NCBI GenBank assembly: GCA_949752795.1
Contig: CATKHW010000551.1
Coordinates: forward strand, 1-64,000
Length of the DNA stretch: 64,000 bases
Direction of reading: 5' to 3'
Source: Hyperoodon ampullatus
Lineage: Eukaryota > Chordata > Mammalia > Artiodactyla > Ziphiidae
The position numbers and the translations under genes are program-made. A model generated the notes under the pieces. The model was not told the DNA's origin, did not search any database, and saw only the letters and a list, made by a program, of their open reading frames with translations. How positions within the stretch are numbered: the stretch's first letter is position 1; each line of letters starts with the position of its first letter. This document shows positions 62,643-64,000 of this stretch, in pieces.

Positions 62643-64000
62643 CTTGGCCAAAAAGGGCGTATGCGTTTTCTCCTGAATATATTCAGGAGAAAACGCATAC
62701 GCCCTTTTTGGCCAAGCAAGCAAGCGGGCAATGCAAATCTCCACTACAAAGAAGTATCACTTCCCACCGGTCAAAAGGGACATCCACAAAATGTGTAAAA
62801 ACCAGAAAGGCAAGACTGCTCCTGGAGAACAGGGAGCCTTGTTATGCTGATGGACGGGATGTAAATTGCCAACTGCCTCTCTGGAGGGGTGCATTTTGTT
62901 CCCTAAAACAAGTAAACAACAGAGCTACAGAGCCAAGGGCACTTCCAGTCTAGGGAATATACCTGGGAAAAACTGAAAATCAATAAGACAGAGCCACCCC
63001 AAAATTTTGGGCTGCACTGCTTACAAGGACCTCAACTTGGGTACACCTTAAATATCCCAGGAAATATAAAAATGGTTCAAAAAATTGTGGTACTTACGTA
63101 CGATGGAATATCCCTCAGCCATGAAATCAATGTCATAAGACCAGTAGCAGCAAAATGGGTGGATTCAGGTACGATGATTCTAAGTGAAATAAGTCACAGA
63201 GAAAAAGAAACTTATCATAAGTTATCACTTATGAAGGTCCTGTAAACATGGCTACACTTGAACTGAGTTAGGAAAGAGAACAGTGCCTCACATTTAGAAA
63301 ACACTCTTATGCCTGCTTAAGGGGGAAGGAGAGGTGGGGTGATGCATAAAACCAGAGTTTGATATAAGCACAGGTACCGTTCCAAAAACCAACTATGGAA
63401 TAGACAAGACCTACACCTTCCTCAGTGAAAGGGACTCAAAACCCCATATTTCCCGCAGAGGAATATATCTGACTAGTAAGAATGTTAAAACCTATGTATT
63501 GATATGTCTCCGTAAGGGAATCAAGTGTGTCTAGAATGGCATAAACATGGCAGCGAGAATCAGCTCAAACCCACTATAAAAAGGAATTTCAAAAACAAAT
63601 CAAAAAAACTGGGAAATTCTTTACAATTCCTTCAGGGTCTCTTATGAATCCTGGAATGACCCTATCTACACCGACAGCTGGATGTGGCATAAGGCTGGAC
63701 ACTTTGGACTGAGAGGATTGGTGAGATTGGGTGAACAAATGCAGACCATTTAAAGCAATAATGCATGGCACACATTCCATGGGTCCCAACTCTACAGGTT
63801 GAAGGGAATATTACTACAGTTATAACATGTACGGGAAACCTAGAGAACGGACACACTGTGAATACGAAAGGTTTCTAAAACTCAACGAATAGTCCCTCTC
63901 CTGGTGCTCCGGTTTGACTTTCCATCTGCTTTACTATCAACCTCCCAACTTGGAGAGACAGCCCCTTTAACCTCCTGGTTCGCACAGGTTGCCAATTTGG
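62643..64000 (+). repeat. Monomer M37, partial (1,358 bp), family H
   Basis: The palindrome is perfect. It is nearly identical to M22 at -26,077, including GACTGCTCC, GGGGTGCATTTTG, CTTATGAATCCTGG and TTACTATCA. Differences noticed: ATGAAGGTCC near 63231 where M22 has GATCC, and GAGAACGGAC near 63843 where M22 has AAAGG. It is cut by the window edge. Confidence 0.97.

Larger units (their letters stand above)
1..64000 (+). repeat. Satellite array, 1,737-1,739-bp L1-derived monomer, probable common cetacean satellite
   Basis: The 74-bp palindrome recurs 37 times at spacings of 1,737, 1,738 or 1,739 bp (mean about 1,738.5), and the sequence between copies is the same throughout apart from scattered substitutions and one-base indels. 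All copies have the same orientation, and no other transposon, gene or unique sequence interrupts them. Each monomer runs palindrome, L1 3' end, then unassigned segment. Such arrays are typical of constitutive heterochromatin and spread by unequal exchange and conversion. The monomer length and L1 content fit the common cetacean satellite as I remember it. Each monomer has one site for KpnI (786-791 in the first copy) and, by eye, single SacI, SpeI and NcoI sites, so a digest should give a 1.74-kb ladder. Being a satellite is near certain. The cetacean identity is inference. Confidence 0.97.

Noticed and set aside
1..64000. CRISPR array
   Set aside because: The period is 1.74 kb, not 60-80 bp, and there are no unique spacers. 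All of the unit is repeated.
1..64000. Bacterial or viral origin of the window
   Set aside because: There are no long coding regions. The L1 3' end and megasatellite-like tandem structure are features of a mammalian genome.

Overview
The whole window is one uninterrupted head-to-tail satellite DNA array of a eukaryote. I see no functional gene. The monomer is 1,737-1,739 bp. There are 36 complete copies (M1-M36), a 55-bp tail of a preceding copy at the left edge and a truncated copy (M37) at the right edge, all in the same orientation. I set each monomer start at the first base of a 74-bp inverted repeat (two 37-nt arms, no spacer) that occurs exactly once per monomer.

Each monomer has three parts, in order. 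(1) The 74-bp palindrome. (2) About 880 bp that I recognise as the 3' end of a mammalian LINE-1: a decayed C-terminal part of ORF2, then the L1 3' UTR and its A-rich tail. (3) About 770 bp whose origin I do not recognise. A 1.74-kb tandem satellite built on an L1 3' end matches what I remember of the common cetacean satellite. From memory, its repeat length is about 1.74-1.76 kb in most whales and about 1.58 kb in dolphins and relatives, and Kapitonov, Holmquist and Jurka (1998) described L1 as the basic unit of cetacean heterochromatin satellites. The organism is therefore most likely a non-delphinoid whale and the region constitutive heterochromatin. The L1 origin is strong from sequence. 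The species assignment is inference.

Above the monomer there is layered structure. Shared variants define families: A (M5, M9, M16, M19, M29, M33), B (M2, M6, M26, M30), C (M3, M7, M27, M31), D (M4, M8, M14, M28, M32), E (M10, M11, M34, M35), F (M12, M15, M17, M18 and the first part of M13), G (M20, M21, M36) and H (M22, M37). M23, M24 and parts of M22 and M25 are more divergent. B-C-D-A forms a 4-monomer, 6,954-bp higher-order unit repeated twice at about 2.1-16.0 kb and twice again at about 43.8-57.7 kb. Those two regions lie in a larger near-identical block: about 0.64-19.88 kb matches 42.36-61.60 kb at an offset of exactly 41,724 bp (24 monomers). The block ends in M36, after which the sequence follows M21-M22 instead, at an offset of 26,077 bp (15 monomers). 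Smaller segmental copies occur at 5-monomer and 10-monomer offsets. The layout looks like repeated unequal exchange or gene conversion with breakpoints inside monomers.

The open reading frames of 60-104 codons recur once per monomer only because the DNA is repeated. The single one with a meaning is the 93-codon frame in the L1 part, a relic of the ORF2 C-terminus.
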